Shown: positions 24,301 through 34,063 of the stretch, piece by piece
Numbering within the stretch: the first letter of the stretch is position 1
How the letters are laid out: every line of letters begins with the position of its first letter
Source of the DNA: Clarkia xantiana subsp. parviflora
Taxonomy: Eukaryota > Streptophyta > Magnoliopsida > Myrtales > Onagraceae
Direction of reading: 5' to 3'
Assembly: GCA_036873135.1 (NCBI GenBank)
Contig: JAPTYO010000004.1
Span: 35,621,105-35,685,104, forward strand
DNA length: 64,000 nt
Translations under genes and position numbers: made by a program
Notes under the pieces: model-generated
Told to the model about the DNA's origin: nothing
What the model saw: only the letters and a program-made list of their open reading frames with translations
Database searches by the model: none

Positions 24301-27300
24301 ACTAGTGGGAACAAGATTATTCTCTTGTGCAACGACATAATTATCTTCTTGTGCATCAGAGGAACTGGTGCAACAATTGGATGTGGAGGTACAATAGAAT
24401 ATAGCCACCCATATTCCTCTCCCTGAGTGGGAGTAACAGACTGGGGCTGGTACCTAAAAGGAGTGTTTCCAAGAAAGTCACATAAATTGACACCAAATAC
24501 CTGCTAAGATCCGGAGAATAACATCGATATCCTTTTTGGTTACGAGAATATCCCAAAAAACCAAACTTCAACGCTTTTGGGTCAAACTTGGTTACAGTAG
24601 GCCGTACATCTCGAACATAGCACGTATTGCCAAATATTCGTAACTCCACTGGATATAATGGTTTTTTGGAAATAACACATTACAAGGGGCATCACCATTA
24701 AGTACCGGAGATGGCATGCGATTAATCAGAAAGCACGTTGTAGAGATAGCATCCGCCCAAAAAGGCTTTAGAACTTTCATTTAGAACAAAAGTGCACGAG
24801 TCGTCTTAAGTAGGTGCCGGTTCTTTCTTTCAGCAACACCATTCTTCGCAGGAGTATCAACACAGGTAGACTTGTGAATAGTTTTGAAACAAGGAAAACA
24901 TGTACTCCTTGGCCATTGGCGTTATTACTTCTCAACACCTGCACATGGACATTAAATTGGGTCTTCACTTCAGCACAAAAAGCACAAAATTCAGTGAACA
25001 ACTCGGATCAACTTTCCATAAAATATAGGGTTAAAGGTACTTTTGGTATCACTTCTTTGACAAGAATTAGCTTTTGGTACTACTTCATTTTTTGTTTATA
25101 CTTTTGGTACCAAACTTTTCAACTTTGTAGCTTTTTGGTGCCACCGTTAACTTTCTGTCCAATTTGGCCGTTAAGTGTCATGTGCCATGCACGCGATTGT
25201 CCCTAAACTTCTGATTTTATTCAAGGGTTAAGAACCTATGAAAGGTCTGAACTATCACCCATGTTAACGGGAGAGGTCTGAAATTTAAAAAGTTAATAAC
25301 AGAGGTCTGAAATTTCAATTTTGTTGATTTGAGGTTTTCCGTCCATTTTTAGGGTTAAATTTAACAGAATTGTGTGAAATGACATTTTTGCCCTTTTAAT
25401 ATTTTGTTTTATTTAATATCTTATTTAAGGAAATGTGAAATGACAATTTTACCCTTAAAGTCAAACTAAAGCCACTCAACTCCGGCCACCGCCACCCGAC
25501 TCCGGCCACCACCACCCGACTCCGGCCACCACCACCCGACTCCGGCGACCACCACCTCGACTCCGACGACCACCACCTCGGCTCCGGCGACCCGACTCCG
25601 GCCACCACGGGGCCAAAAAAGCTCCGATCGGGGCCAAAAGGCTCCGATCGGAGCCAAAAAAGCTCCGATCGGAGCTTTTTTTGGCCCCGATCGGAGTCCA
25701 ATCGGGGCCGGTGGCTCCGATCGGAGCTCAATCGGGGCCGGTGGCTCCGATCGGAGCTCAATCGGGGCCGGTGGCTCCGATCGGAGCCCAATCGGGGCCG
25801 GTGGCTCCGATTTTGGCCCAATCGGAGCCTTGGTGGTGGTCGCCGGAGCCTTGGTGGTGGTCGCCGGAGTACGATTGGTGGTCGCCGGAGTACCGTGGTG
25901 GCTTCAAGGGCATTTTGGTCTTTTCACTCCATGCATGTGAGGGGCACACTTGATAAAAGGGCATTTTTGGAATTTTATTTAATTTCCGGTCACATGCCAA
26001 GCATGTGACCAACTTCCGTTAGTTTTAACGGAAAAAACTAACGGAGACCGTTGTTATCAACAAAATTGAAATTTCAGACCTCTGTTATTAACTTTTTAAA
26101 TTTCAGACCTCTCCCGTTAGCATGGGTGATAGTTCAGACCTTTCATAGGTTCTTAACCCTTTATTCAATTTAGTCCATATAATACATTCTTCATTTATAA
26201 TTTGTTCAATTTAGTCCTAAAATTTGAAAATCAAACTCTTAACCTAAATTGACATAGCCGGAACTAATTGGACCCAATTGGAGCTAAGTCCGGCTGGGTC
26301 AATTGGGATCTAGCCCCAATTGAACCCAATTTGGGCTAAGTCCGGCTGGGTCAATTGGGGCTAGGTCCGGCTAGGTCCGGCTAGGTCAATTTGGGTTGAG
26401 GGTTTAATTATTAAATTTTAGGTATAATGGTTCCTTTGGTTCTTTGGGCAGAATCCACTTTTAGTACCACTTTTTTTTTGTACACTTTTGGTACCAACGT
26501 TTTCCATTTTGCACCCTTTTGGTACCTCCGTTAGAATTCCGTCCAAAATGGTCGTTAAACCCCCCACGTGAGTTGCACGTTACCAAAAACTAAACTTGGC
26601 TGGACGGATTTACCCTTAGGGATAACTTCTTTTGGTACCACTTCTTTGGGCAAAATCCACTTTTGGTACTTTTTTTTTTTTGCAGTTGAATTTATATGGA
26701 TTTGATATAGAATTGTCCCATATATACATTTCCAACTTTGTTCAGAGCCCTACTTAGTAATGTTGCAACTTATATTTTCGGTCTAACAAAAGGAAACATC
26801 GCATCTTTAAAAGTTTATATTATTGTTGCAGAGTATCGAAATGTTTATTCTAGAGTGGTAATGAATGACGTATCTATTTGTGTTTATAGAAAACATTATT
26901 AAACTCATAGTGATACTTTTCACAATACCAAAATTTAATTTTAGCACCACGAACAAATAATTTTCTTATATATTGCGCGAAATTCTAATACTTACAAACA
27001 TATATCTATCATACTATGCACCACATTATTAGCATATATCAACCGATACATGAAACATACATACATACATTAAAATATTGGTTTTTACACCGACATATAA
27101 ATTTCTTAGAATGTGTCGGACACATAGTACACAAAAGAAGAGTCTAAGGAAGAGCTGTATGATGACAATGACAATAGAAGTTCTGTAATTAACATAAGGT
27201 TCACTGACTGCAAAACAAAGTATATATACAAAAAAAAAAAAGTGGTACCAAAAGTGGATTTTGCCCAAAGAAGCGGTACTAAAGGAACCCTTATCCTTAA

Positions 27301-30300
27301 GAGTAATTCCGTCCAGCCAAATTTAGTTTTTGGTCACGTGCAATTCACATGGGGGTTTAACGGCCATTTTGGACGGAATTCTAACGGAGGTACCAAAATG
27401 GTAAACGTTGGTACCAAAAGTGTCAAAAAAAAAAATAGTACCTAAAGTGGATTCTGCCCAAAGAAGTGGTACCAAAGGAACACTTATCCCTAAATTTTAG
27501 GACAAAGTTGAACAAATTAAAAGTGGAGGATTTATTCGATGTACTAAATTGAACATAATCAGAAGTTTAGGGCCAATCACGTGCATGACACACGACACTT
27601 AACGGCTAAATTAGATGGAAAGTTAACATTTGATACCAAAATACTACAAAGTTGAAAGGGTTGGCACCAAAAGTATACACTAAAAATGAAGTGGTATAAA
27701 AAACCAATTCCTGTCAAAGAAGTGGTACCAAAAGTACCCTAAAATATATCCATGTCATTTGAGAAAAATCATCTACAATAGTAACGAAATATCTGAATCC
27801 CGATTTAGCCACATCTGGAGTAGGCCCCAAAACATCAGAGTGAACAATTTCAAAAGCTGGCGCGGCTCGCTTATTGATCCTTGGGGTTAAATTGGTACGA
27901 TGATTTTTTGCGAACTTACATGATTCACAGTTTAGTGTAGAGACATCGTGCAGTTGGGGACACAACTGCTTCAACACATTAAGAGAAGGATGTCCTAATC
28001 GGCAATGTTCATCAAAAGGAGAGCCAACATTAGCACTAGCAATAGGTCTTAGTGCCCAAGTGTCCAAAATGTAGAGACCATCACGAAGAGTTCCTTTGCC
28101 AATAATCTGCTTCGTTACTAGATCTTCAACAAGACAATGATCATGAAAGAATCTAACGCAACAGTCAAGTTCTCTAGTGAGTTTACCTATAGAGATCGGA
28201 TTGAATGCAGACTTGGGAAGGTGCAGTACAGATGATAAGGTAATAGTTGAACTTAGATTAACCGTACCAGAACTCGTTATCTCATAAGTTGATTCATTCG
28301 CTATAGTTACAGGAGACACTGCTTTGTGTAATTGAAGATCATAGAAAATATTGGGATTACATGTCATACGATCTGTGACACCAGAATCAAGTACCCATTT
28401 ATTTGAAGAAGATAAAAGACAGAATATTCCCGACTCAGCAAGGGTAGTCACTGAATTGGTTCCTAGCTTGTATTAGAACCCAACCAAATCAGAGAACTTA
28501 GCCAAATTAAACCAAGAAACCAGGTTCACTATCAATCAGACCACTAAAAACAAATCAGACCGCAGCAATGAACCAGACCGCAGCATACCAAACCGCAATC
28601 AAACCAGACCGTAGAATCAAACCAGACAGCAGAATCAAACTGGACCGCAGAATCAAACCGGACCGTAGTAATTAAACCAGATCAGATTAACCAAACTTGA
28701 ATTTGAACAGCATAGCCGCAGAACAGCTACAACCACCACACTGACCACCAGAGAAGAGCCCAGAGATGCGCTGGAAATGCCTGGACGGTGCTGCACAGTG
28801 AACGCCAGAAGGAAACTGCCAGGGGATGCGCCGTCACGTGTCGGCGCGTGACGAAAGTCGCGGACGTGGATGGTGGCGCGTGAGAGTCACGCGCCTCTCA
28901 CCTGAACGGCGGGAAGCTGCAGAGTGCCGGCAACACCGAGCCGCACCCTATGGTGGTGGCGGTGAGAATTAGAACAACACCTATGAGTGACCCACAAATA
29001 CTCTCTCACAACTTAAACCCTAATTTGCATTGCTCTGATACCATGTTAGAATCCTCATTGGGCCGAGTCAAGCCAAATGGGCCAGCAGAGAGTAGCCATA
29101 TATGCAAGTGGGGTTCCATCCTAAAACCAATTGGTCATAGGAGGAGGTGGCCCACTTGCATATATAATACTCAATTATACATATACCAACCGGTGTGGTA
29201 CTCCAGAATCATGTGGAGTGTCTATTTCAACATTCCCCCTCACCGTAAGGGCTCTCTGATTTCAACAGACCCTCTCCCTGGCCCAGTCCCGTCCCGGGCT
29301 CTGATACCATGTAAAAGAGCAAGAGAGTATAGAGATTACCTTAATCAGCCAAAATGCAGAAGGGTTCATGATATAGCATAATCATGTCTTACTAAGGTAA
29401 GATTCACATATGGCAATAGCTAGCATATATGGAAATAGCTATATTGCTATATTCCTTACAAAGTTCAATATGTGATTGATGGAAGATAATTCCTCGTGTG
29501 TAACATCTATTTGCAGATAGTGATACTATAAAATGGTTCGAGGTAGAACATGAACAGTTAAAAGGAGACACTCTTGTAAGAACTTAAAAAGTTACTATAG
29601 GGTTCTGCATATCTAGCTGCATTTCATAAAATGTCGTCATCATAGCCACACGTATTTTTTGTTGTGAAAAAAAAGATGTAATCCTATCAACAATATTGCT
29701 CTATGTTCTCTCTGTTAAGTATGTCTCGTCAATTGATCCGCCCGGCTTTTTTCCCCTTTTATAAAGGAAGATTAGCCTATGGATGTTTTTTTTTCTTCTT
29801 TTTATTGCTTTTTGTAAAATATTTATGGTTACATAATATGTTGTTGCAATCTTTAGTATGGGTGAGGGACACCTTTTCTCTAAGTTTTGATTTTTGAACT
29901 ATTGGCACCTCAACATATAAAAAAGTGGCATCTTGTTCAGGGAGCAAACGGTTCTGAATAGTACTTTAGATTGCAATAGATAAAATTACTTCGAATTGTA
30001 ATCTGCTGAAGATTGCATAACCCTATTTTGTTTTATCTTCCCCTTTAGAAGTGCTCGTCTTCTCTGAGCTCGGGGTTTCCTTTTTCAAACTATAAATTAA
30101 GATTCAGCATACAGAATCTTCCATTGAAAACCGCGTCCTCTGCGTGTATTAATTTTCATGTCTCACTAGATCCATGGAAATCCATTGAGCATTTTATTTC
30201 TTCATTCATACTTTATATTTTTTTGTAGGTTAAGGGGATGATCACGGATTTTGGAGATGACATGCACTGTCAGTTTCTAGAAATTCTTCGCAGCTTGCTG

Positions 30301-33300
30301 GACTCACATACACTAACCGGAGGACAGGTTGGCCTTTTAGCTAGCTCACAGACACTGTAGTTTTTCTTTAAAGGCGTTTTGGATTTCCTTTGCTAATAAA
30401 AAGAAAGCCTAATGTAATATGCATATTGCACATCATACCATACCAAGCGGTATTCCACTTAGGTAATTAACTTAGTTGGGCTGAACTTTCTCATCTCTGA
30501 GATCTCTCTGGTCATGGATAGATCACCCAGGTTCGGGTCCATAAGCAGTGTCAATTGCAATAAACCTGGGATGTACATAATGACCCTACTACCTATATGT
30601 CAACAAGAAAGTTCTCTGTTGGCAAGCTACACTCATACAGAAGCTTAGCATGTTAGTAGTTGGATCTATTTGGCAGACGTTCTGTAAAACAATCCATTTT
30701 TCTTTACAATATAAGGTAAGAACCTAAAAATAATCCCAACGATAGGTTTATGTTGCTATTTGCTGTCCCAGATTTAAAATGTTGATCTTCGGTGTCCCAA
30801 CTATCGCAAGTACCAGAACCTCCTTTCAATTGAGTTCTGTGGCAATTTGGTATTTCAATATTGTATGTGTGCTGGTCATTTCATATGTTTTCCTTTGTTT
30901 AACTACTCTTCATGTGTGCCAGCACACAACCTAGTCTGTTGGCTGCAATTCTCTGTATGATCTAATAAATGTGAAAAATTGAATTCCGAACTAGTGAGGC
31001 TATTGGAAAATTATCTGGTTCTTAATGCAGAATGGCATTCCGTATTGTTTTCTGAATGGATTCATAATGGTTTTTGATGAGATATATTTTTTTGCATTCC
31101 CTATTCCCATATTTCTCTTATTTTCTTATAAGCAACGGTTTACCCTAAATAATTGATCGACTGATCTTGCTCTTCTTCTCTTTGTTCAGAGAGATAGCAT
31201 TGTTGAGATTTTTTATGAGAAGCACTTGAGCCAGTTAATTGATGTGATTGTCGCATCGTGCCCTCCTGGTAAATCAGCGGCTTCTGCAAGAGTTATAAAT
31301 CAGACGGACACAAAGCCTGAGATACTATCAAACATATGTGAATTACTATGTTTCTGTGTTGTGCACCATCCTTACCGAACAAAGTAATTATATTTGTTTT
31401 GTTTTTACCTTCTACTTAGCTAGTCAAATAGCATAATAATACATATTATCTCCCCTACCTTTGTTGCAGGTGTAACCTTCTCCTTGACAATTCTTTAGAT
31501 AAAGCGCTTCTGTTGACAAGTAGGAAGGAAAAATATCTCATAGTTGCTGCAGTTCGATTTCTTCGCACCATCCTTTCCCGTCATGTAGGTGATTTGAGTA
31601 TATTCATGACTTTGTCTTTAGTAACTGTATCAAATTTAATTTATAATATCTGGATATGTTTCTGTACAGACTTTAGGTTTTACCATTTACATTTAATTTC
31701 TGGAAGAAGTGAATTTTTTGGTTAAACACTGATAACTCAGGGTATGTGTGTGGTGGGACCGTTCGTCTCTAGTCTCTGTTCTTCTTTGCAGGAACTGTAA
31801 TTTGAGGAATTTTCTTGTGGACCATTTTTAATGCAGGATGAGCATCTCATAAGTCACATAATTCGCAACAACCTTTTCAAACCAGTCATAGATGCATTTG
31901 TCAGCAATGGTCATCGCTACAATCTTCTCAATTCTGCAGTCCTAGATCTCTTAGAGCATATTAGGAAGGTAGGTGCCATTCATCTGAACTTCTCCCTTAA
32001 GAGATTCACATATATTTTCTCAGAGGTATCACGTATTATGTTTGTTTGTGATCTGTGCTCGCAGGACAATAATCTAAAGCCATTGCTTAGGTATCTTGTT
32101 GACTCGTTTTGGAAAGACCTGGTCAAGTTTGAGTACTTGGCCTCCGTTCAGTCCTTGAAAATGAAGTTCGAGCAGGTATATCCTGTTATGTCATGGTTAC
32201 TTCATTTTATTTGGAGAAGAGAGAGGGAGAGATTACATATCTATAAGGGTTAATAACCTATGAAAGGTCTGAAGTTTGACCCATGTTAACCGGAGATGTC
32301 TGAATTTTCAAAAGTTAATTTGGAAGGTCTGAATTTTCAAAAGTTAATTTGGAAGGTCTGAATTTTCAACTTTGTTGTTATAAGAGGTCTCCGTCAATTT
32401 TTGCCGTTAAAACTGATGGAATTAGGTCACATGCCACCGAAACTAAACTTAAATCCCGAAAATGCCCTCCGACCAATGTGTGCCCCTCACATGCTTGATC
32501 TGAAAAGACGAAAATGCCCCTTAAAGCAAAAAAGCATTTTCTTAATTTGACTTAAGGGGTAATTTTGTCATTTCACATTTTCTCAAATAAGGTATCATAT
32601 AAAAAATATTAAAAGGGGTAAAAGTGTCATTTCACACAAAGCTGTTAAATTTAACCCTAAAAATGGACGTAAAACCAAAGTTCAACAAAGTTGAAAATTC
32701 AGACTTTCCAAATTAACTTTTAAAAATTCAGACCTCTCTGGTTAACATGGGTCAAAATTCAGACCTTTCATAGGTTATTAACCCTATCTATAATGATAAT
32801 TGCTAGCAAGGAGGATAAGAAAGAGATGACATTGCGCGACCAAGACACATGCGACAATTTCGTAAATTGACTGTATTGAATGGCATTTTTAGTTGTCTCT
32901 TAGTCCGACTCTTTTGTGGCCCAATATAATAAATTCTTTTAGCACTTTTGGATTTTAATATTACATGGCACCTTTTGCAGTGTCAGGAGAACCCTGGGCC
33001 AAAGAATGCTGCAACGGTCGCTGATCCCCGGAAAAGAACTGAAGAGCGTGCTCTGGAGAAAGAGGAGGAGGATTACTTCAATGAAGACAGGTTCTTTTTT
33101 ATTCTGTGTGGCAGTAAAAGTGTCTGTCTTTTGATGAAAAAAAAACTGCCTAAATGTCTTTATAACACACACACACATACACACTATTTTCATGTTGAAT
33201 ATGGTTTATTGGTAGTGATGAAGAAGATAGTGCATCAGCATCTGCACCACGACCCCAAAAGATACGATCTCAGCCTGTTTCATCAAATGGAGTTCACCCA

Positions 33301-34063
33301 CCACCGTCAAAAGAGTATTATATTTTGACCATCTAGATAGATGTTTGAGTTGTTTTGGTGTGAAAATAAGTTTGATGACTTTATTGTTTTGTTAATGTTG
33401 TTATGTAGTAGTGGCAAGTCTAGTGGATTGGTTGACTATGCGGATGATGACGATGAAGACTACAGGCCACCACCCAGGAAGCAATCAGAAGATGAAGATG
33501 AAGATGGAGCAATGGGGTCACTCAAGTTGAAGAGGAAAGTAGTGCCCAAGGATGGAGGCCCTGAATCTACTACTACTAGTACTACAAAGAAGCAAAGATT
33601 GATTAATAAAGGAGGAGGAGGGGTGGGCGGCACTAAAGCAAAGGACGGGGGTGTTTTTGCAGCCTTGTGTTCCACACTTAGCAATGCAATGCTTCTTCCA
33701 GGGAAAAGAGCATCGTCACCTGCTGCTGCTACTTCTTCTCCACAGTCAATATCAGAGGATGATGATGAGTGTAAGAAGGAAAACAGTCATCACCATCATC
33801 AAGACAAGGAAGAGGAGCCCAGTTGGAGAGAAGAGGAGGGAGCTGCAGAGAGGAGTAAGAAGACTACTAGTTCAACAACAACAGAACCAGATGATAGCAA
33901 GGAAAATAATAATAATGAGAAAGAAGCAAATGGAGGAGGCTGCTCAGACATTAATAATAATAGACAACTGCAACTGGGAGGAGGAGGAGGAGGAGGAGGA
34001 GGAGGAGAGGATATTCAATTGGTACAACACCCTAAATCCCCACCAGAAATGGCGGCATCCTGA
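12382..34063 (+). CDS. PP4R3: Protein phosphatase 4 regulatory subunit 3 (SMEK/PSY2-like), 24 exons, 915 aa
   Basis: Exons: 12382-12426, 13220-13300, 13432-13531, 13630-13714, 13815-13864, 14910-14989, 17846-17905, 19311-19410, 19491-19568, 20171-20238, 20358-20426, 20513-20590, 20680-20775, 21088-21158, 21278-21355, 21502-21595, 30229-30327, 31190-31383, 31470-31584, 31837-31968, 32065-32175, 32981-33090, 33216-33314, 33409-34063. All introns read GT...AG, phases agree and the sum is 2748 nt with no internal stop. Residues about 15-115 form the EVH1/PH-like domain (RVKMYCLNEDGKWEDQGTGH, IISWRDPE). About 150-345 is the SMK-1 domain (DQMRLTELV, ILLNSPQIFDKIFGDE, HHRNFLKEHVVFKEAIPIKD). An ARM-like helical middle follows, then an acidic, low-complexity tail (about 665-915) with EEEDYFNED, GLVDYADDDDEDY, lysine-rich KRKV and a Gly10 run. 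The family holds the PP4 catalytic subunit, mostly in the nucleus, and selects substrates; in Arabidopsis SMEK1 acts with PP4 on HYL1 in microRNA production. Intron 16 (8.6 kb) holds nested transposons. Confidence 0.93.
14990..17845 (+). other. Intron 6 of the PP4R3 gene (2.9 kb)
   Basis: Bounded by AAG|GTTCAA and TTCAG|ATGGTT. It contains a minus-strand LTR remnant near 16855-17182 and otherwise only AT-rich sequence with short meaningless ORFs. Confidence 0.8.
16855..17182 (-). mobile_element. Minus-strand copia-type LTR with primer binding site in intron 6
   Basis: Read on the minus strand, the block begins TGTTATGGGCCG near 17182 and ends ...GCACGATCAAC. It is followed by TTGGTATCGGAG, a slightly changed initiator-tRNA-Met primer site (family form TGGTATCAGAG). 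On the other side, about 16735-16840, shorter AT-rich sequence again resembles the LTR start (AGATATTATCTAGAT against AGAATATAATATCTAT). The parts could be a TRIM-like small element or a truncated copia. No coding sequence is present. Confidence 0.5.
22239..22439 (-). repeat. Copia-1 3' LTR (201 bp)
   Basis: On the plus strand it starts TGTAAAAGAGTAAGAGAG and ends TTTCTTAACA. It contains a 39-bp tandem duplication (unit starting aaatgcagaagggtttatg) that the other LTR lacks, which explains the 50-bp length difference. Confidence 0.85.
22596..23881 (-). pseudogene. Copia-1 reverse transcriptase and RNase H, broken
   Basis: Minus-strand fragments: 23881-23582 begins the RT (NYTWDLVEL, VVECKWVFLVKYNTDGSV, RLKVRLVLRG). 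23429-23199 has the catalytic YVDDIVITGDD. 23192-22917 has YVIDLLEESG and LVGKLNYPTVSRPDIAYAV. 22802-22596 is the RNase H (VVSRSSAESDYRAM, LWCDNQAA). Each lies in a different frame, separated by stops and small indels. Catalytic residues are mostly still readable. Confidence 0.8.
24356..25018 (-). pseudogene. Copia-1 integrase C-terminal part, broken
   Basis: Three overlapping minus-strand frames give the second half of the integrase (FTEFCAFCAEVKTQFNVHVQ, then PFWADAISTTCFLINRMPSP) and the region after it (RIFGNTCYVRDVRPTVTKFD, KALKFGFLGYSRNQKGYRCY). Foldback element D1 was inserted exactly between this part and the integrase start at 27741. Confidence 0.75.
25225..26159. mobile_element. Foldback Mutator-like element D2, inserted in D1, 9-bp target duplication
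   Basis: tttattcaa flanks it at 25216-25224 and 26160-26168. The ends are GGGTTAAGAACCTATGAAAGG and its exact inverse. Arms of about 240 bp carry a repeated AGGTCTGAAATTT phrase and a CCGTTAGTTTTAACGG box with TCACATGC/GCATGTGA. The core (about 25474-25890) consists of CCACCACCCGACTCCGG-type units and many copies of the palindrome GCTCCGATCGGAGC. Long ORFs on both strands here are produced by this repeat and are not genes. Confidence 0.88.
26421..27490. mobile_element. Foldback element D3, inserted in D1, 9-bp target duplication
   Basis: taaatttta flanks it at 26412-26420 and 27491-27499. The left end GGTATAATGGTTCCTTTGG pairs with the right end read inwards, GGGATAAGTGTTCCTTTGG. Within each arm the terminal phrase occurs a second time (26634-26690 and 27236-27295: TTTGGGCAAAATCCACTTTTGG), so each arm is a head-to-tail double of the end. 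The middle (about 26690-27235) is unique AT-rich DNA without a gene. Confidence 0.82.
27741..28451 (-). pseudogene. Copia-1 protease, GAG-pre-integrase and integrase start
   Basis: One minus-strand frame reads protease (WVLDSGVTDRMTCN, family DSGA), then GAG-pre-integrase with the zinc-binding pattern HCRLGH...CESC. The integrase start follows, with the first two acidic positions (VHSDVLGP and VDDFSQMTWIYF). The frame ends where element D1 was inserted. The first ATG is an accident of annotation; the frame is open upstream. Confidence 0.82.
28510..28690. repeat. Degenerate tandem repeat in the copia-1 leader
   Basis: About nine imperfect units of roughly 20 bp with the consensus AATCAAACCAGACCGCAG. 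It lies where a gag gene would be expected. On the minus strand it reads TGCGGTCTGGTTTGATT. No coding function is apparent. Confidence 0.7.
29044..29232 (-). mobile_element. Second, unrelated copia LTR inside the 5' end of copia-1
   Basis: On the minus strand this 189-bp block starts TGTTGAAATAGACACTCC, ends GAGGATTCTAACA and is followed at once by a second primer site TGGTATCAGAGC (29043-29032). It is preceded by a purine tract, GGTGAGGGGGAA. It does not resemble the outer LTR and has no partner at the other end of copia-1. The element thus reads LTR1-PBS-65 bp-PPT-LTR2-PBS-body-PPT-LTR1. Confidence 0.75.
29310..29460 (-). repeat. Copia-1 5' LTR (151 bp)
   Basis: On the plus strand TGTAAAAGAGCAAGAGAG ... 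ATTCCTTACA. Outside the duplication it is nearly identical to the 3' LTR at 22239-22439, with a few substitutions. Confidence 0.85.
32247..32784. mobile_element. Short foldback Mutator-like element in intron 21, 9-bp target duplication
   Basis: tatctataa flanks it at 32238-32246 and 32785-32793. The ends are GGGTTAATAACCTATGAAAGG and its inverse. Its arms match D2 (AAAGGTCTGAA, GACCCATGTTAACC, CGTCAATTTTTGCCGTTAAAAC, GGTCACATGCC), but the GC-rich core is missing, so it is a 538-bp deletion form. It lies inside the 0.8-kb intron between the SMEK exons ending FEQ and starting CQENPGP. Confidence 0.88.
33976..34010 (+). repeat. In-frame (GGA)n repeat, poly-Gly run in PP4R3
   Basis: Ten consecutive glycine codons, nearly all GGA, near the C-terminus of the SMEK protein. 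Such trinucleotide runs vary in length without shifting the frame. The tail here is low-complexity in general (His4, Asn-rich, Thr/Ser-rich). Confidence 0.85.

Larger units (their letters stand above)
25028..27739. mobile_element. Foldback Mutator-like element D1, inserted in copia-1, 9-bp target duplication
   Basis: taaaatata stands on both sides (25019-25027 and 27740-27748). The left end is GGGTTAAAGGTACTTTTGG and the right end read inwards is GGGTACTTTTGGTACC. The arms are inverted copies (CAACTTTGTAG, GCCGTTAAGTGTCATGTG..CATGCACG, CCCTAAACTTCTGATT). Two other foldback elements, D2 and D3, are inserted in it. Removing them and their duplications leaves 689 bp, close to elements A (730) and B (688). 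It splits the copia-1 integrase and so is younger than that copy. Confidence 0.85.
22239..29460 (-). mobile_element. Copia-1, minus-strand LTR retrotransposon in intron 16
   Basis: Minus-strand order: LTR (29460-29310), primer site TGGTATCAGAGC (29309-29298), protease/GAG-pre-integrase/integrase (28451-27741), the rest of integrase (25018-24356), reverse transcriptase (23881-22917), RNase H (22802-22596), purine tract AAGGAGGAG, LTR (22439-22239). The LTRs begin TGTAAGGAATATAGC or TGTTAAGAAATATAGC and end CTTTTACA. No gag is recognisable: only about 580 bp lie between the inner primer site and protease. Frames are broken throughout. The 5-bp flanks (gtgga, aagtt) do not match. Three foldback elements are nested inside, and an extra LTR lies next to the 5' end. 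Confidence 0.85.
21596..30228 (+). other. Intron 16 of the PP4R3 gene (8.6 kb)
   Basis: Donor CTG|GTATGG and acceptor TTTTGTAG|GTTAAG join codons for ...SLLGLL and VKGMITDFGDD, which are neighbours in the protein family. Without the copia insertion (7.2 kb) the intron would be about 1.4 kb. Sequence outside the element (21596-22238 and 29461-30228) is plain AT-rich intron. Confidence 0.85.

Noticed and set aside
25396..26012. ORFs of 84-141 codons on both strands
   Set aside because: Same cause: the repeat core of element D2.
27029..27268. Minus-strand hydrophobic ORF of 79 codons
   Set aside because: It lies in the AT-rich middle of element D3 and runs into its poly-A/T arm; no family resemblance.
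28950..29381. Plus-strand ORF of 143 codons
   Set aside because: It spans the antisense LTRs and primer sites of copia-1; chance frame.
32165..33010. 2A-like peptide QENPGP at the exon 21/22 junction of PP4R3
   Set aside because: The NPGP core is present, but the upstream consensus of 2A peptides (D-V/I-E-x) is not, and the position aligns with ordinary family sequence. Probably coincidence.
33460..33684. Antisense ORF in the last PP4R3 exon
   Set aside because: Shadow of the low-complexity coding exon on the other strand.
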